Source of the DNA: Candidatus Propionivibrio dominans
GTDB taxonomy: Bacteria > Pseudomonadota > Gammaproteobacteria > Burkholderiales > Rhodocyclaceae
Direction of reading: 5' to 3'
NCBI GenBank assembly: GCA_016709335.1
Contig: JADJNC010000018.1
Span: forward strand, 1-64,000
DNA length: 64,000 nt
A model generated the notes under the pieces. That model did not search any database. It was not told the DNA's origin and saw only the letters and a program-made list of their open reading frames with translations. The translations under genes and the position numbers were made by a program. Positions within the stretch are counted from its first letter, which is position 1. Each line of letters begins with the position of its first letter. Shown here in pieces: positions 63,679-64,000 of the stretch.

Positions 63679-63957
63679 CTAGGCCGTGACAGGCTGTATC
63701 TGCGTCAACTCGTCCGGCAAACAGCCGACCGGGTCACCGAGCAGCTTGTCCGGGCCGCTTTCAAACTGCACCAGATAGATTTCCTTGCTTTTGTCCAGCT
63801 CGGCGACGCCAAAATGCACGACGACACCACGCGCGCCAAGCGGGGCAATCAAGCCTTCAGCATCCTCGACACCGGGCATCCCGCCATCGTTGAAAATGTC
63901 TTCGGCGGCATAGACCATATCGCCGATTGCGTATTGAATATTTGGAATGGCTGGCAT
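63679..63957 (-). CDS. NifZ-like small protein
   Basis: A 92-aa protein with the NifZ-type pattern (YAIGDMVYAAEDIFNDGGMP, then LGARGVVVHFGVAE and EIYLVQFESG), shorter than nifZ at 38205. ATG 63957 is chosen; a longer frame extends to the window edge. Upstream sequence to the right edge is too short to identify another gene. It may be a NifZ paralogue co-transcribed with nifF. Confidence 0.8.
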   Translation of the reverse strand: MPAIPNIQYAIGDMVYAAEDIFNDGGMPGVEDAEGLIAPLGARGVVVHFGVAELDKSKEIYLVQFESGPDKLLGDPVGCLPDELTQIQPVTA

Positions 63958-64000
63958 GATTTCAGACTTTCTGTCGGGGCAAGGGGGCAGGAGCTGCACG

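Noticed and set aside
63962..64000. End of another gene at the right edge (minus strand)
   Set aside because: Only 12 codons before a TGA are visible, with no recognisable motif. It could be noncoding.

Overview
The window looks like a GC-rich betaproteobacterial chromosome. Gene content and order (glnA-ntrB-ntrC, coaE-zapD-yacG, trpB2, a DUF350/SPFH/DUF4178/polyamine block, and a nif cluster with draT/draG and nifQ) fit a Rhodocyclales-type diazotroph best. That taxonomic placement is inference; no rRNA or tRNA gene is visible to test it.

Layout. 1-1 kb: the end of an AbiEi-like protein and an AbiEii-like nucleotidyltransferase. 1-6 kb: gluQRS, a clsB/EEP/nadA reverse operon, and a rhodanese protein. 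6-11.2 kb: nitrogen control, with glnA behind a sigma-54 promoter and two NtrC boxes, then a DUF4124 protein and ntrB-ntrC. 11.2-12.8 kb: birA-coaX. 12.8-20.7 kb: a membrane/polyamine block (DUF350, SPFH-SHOCT, DUF4178, a 48-aa protein, membrane aminopropyltransferase, FAD oxidoreductase, speD). 20.9-29.5 kb: housekeeping genes (trpB2, SPOR protein, coaE-zapD-yacG, Nudix-TMP synthase fusion, DUF815 ATPase, mltA) and an Amt transporter with its own sigma-54/NtrC control region. 29.7-31.1 kb: a cation:proton antiporter. 31.4-37.1 kb: a decayed type I restriction-modification locus (truncated hsdM, frameshifted hsdM, Fic protein, hsdS stump) and a second EEP protein.

37.4-64 kb is a nitrogen fixation island, mostly on the minus strand: nifV-cysE-hypothetical-nifW-nifZ-nifM; then nifH-nifD-nifK-nifT-ferredoxin-nifY-DUF6129-lrv-hypothetical; then nifZ-like-nifF; then nifB-ferredoxin-ArsC-like-flavodiiron protein-two 2Fe-2S ferredoxins-nifQ-draG. 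Three classic sigma-54 promoters, each with a TGT-N10-ACA NifA site, precede nifV, nifH and nifB. draT diverges from nifH and is followed by a SIR2-like gene and a frameshifted AAA+ ATPase. An IS91-like remnant, an orphan small membrane protein and an exported formylglycine-generating-enzyme-like protein lie between that group and draG. nifE, nifN, nifX, nifA, nifU and nifS are not in the window.

Together the genes describe ammonium sensing and assimilation (Amt, GlnA, NtrBC), NifA-driven nitrogenase synthesis and cofactor supply (nifHDK, nifB, nifV, nifQ, nifY), electron supply (NifF, ferredoxins), probable oxygen protection (flavodiiron protein), and reversible ADP-ribosylation of NifH (DraT/DraG). 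At least four families of small palindromic or MITE-like repeats are scattered between the genes. Three genes carry one-base frameshifts, each removable by adding or deleting one base in a short homopolymer, so some may be assembly errors.
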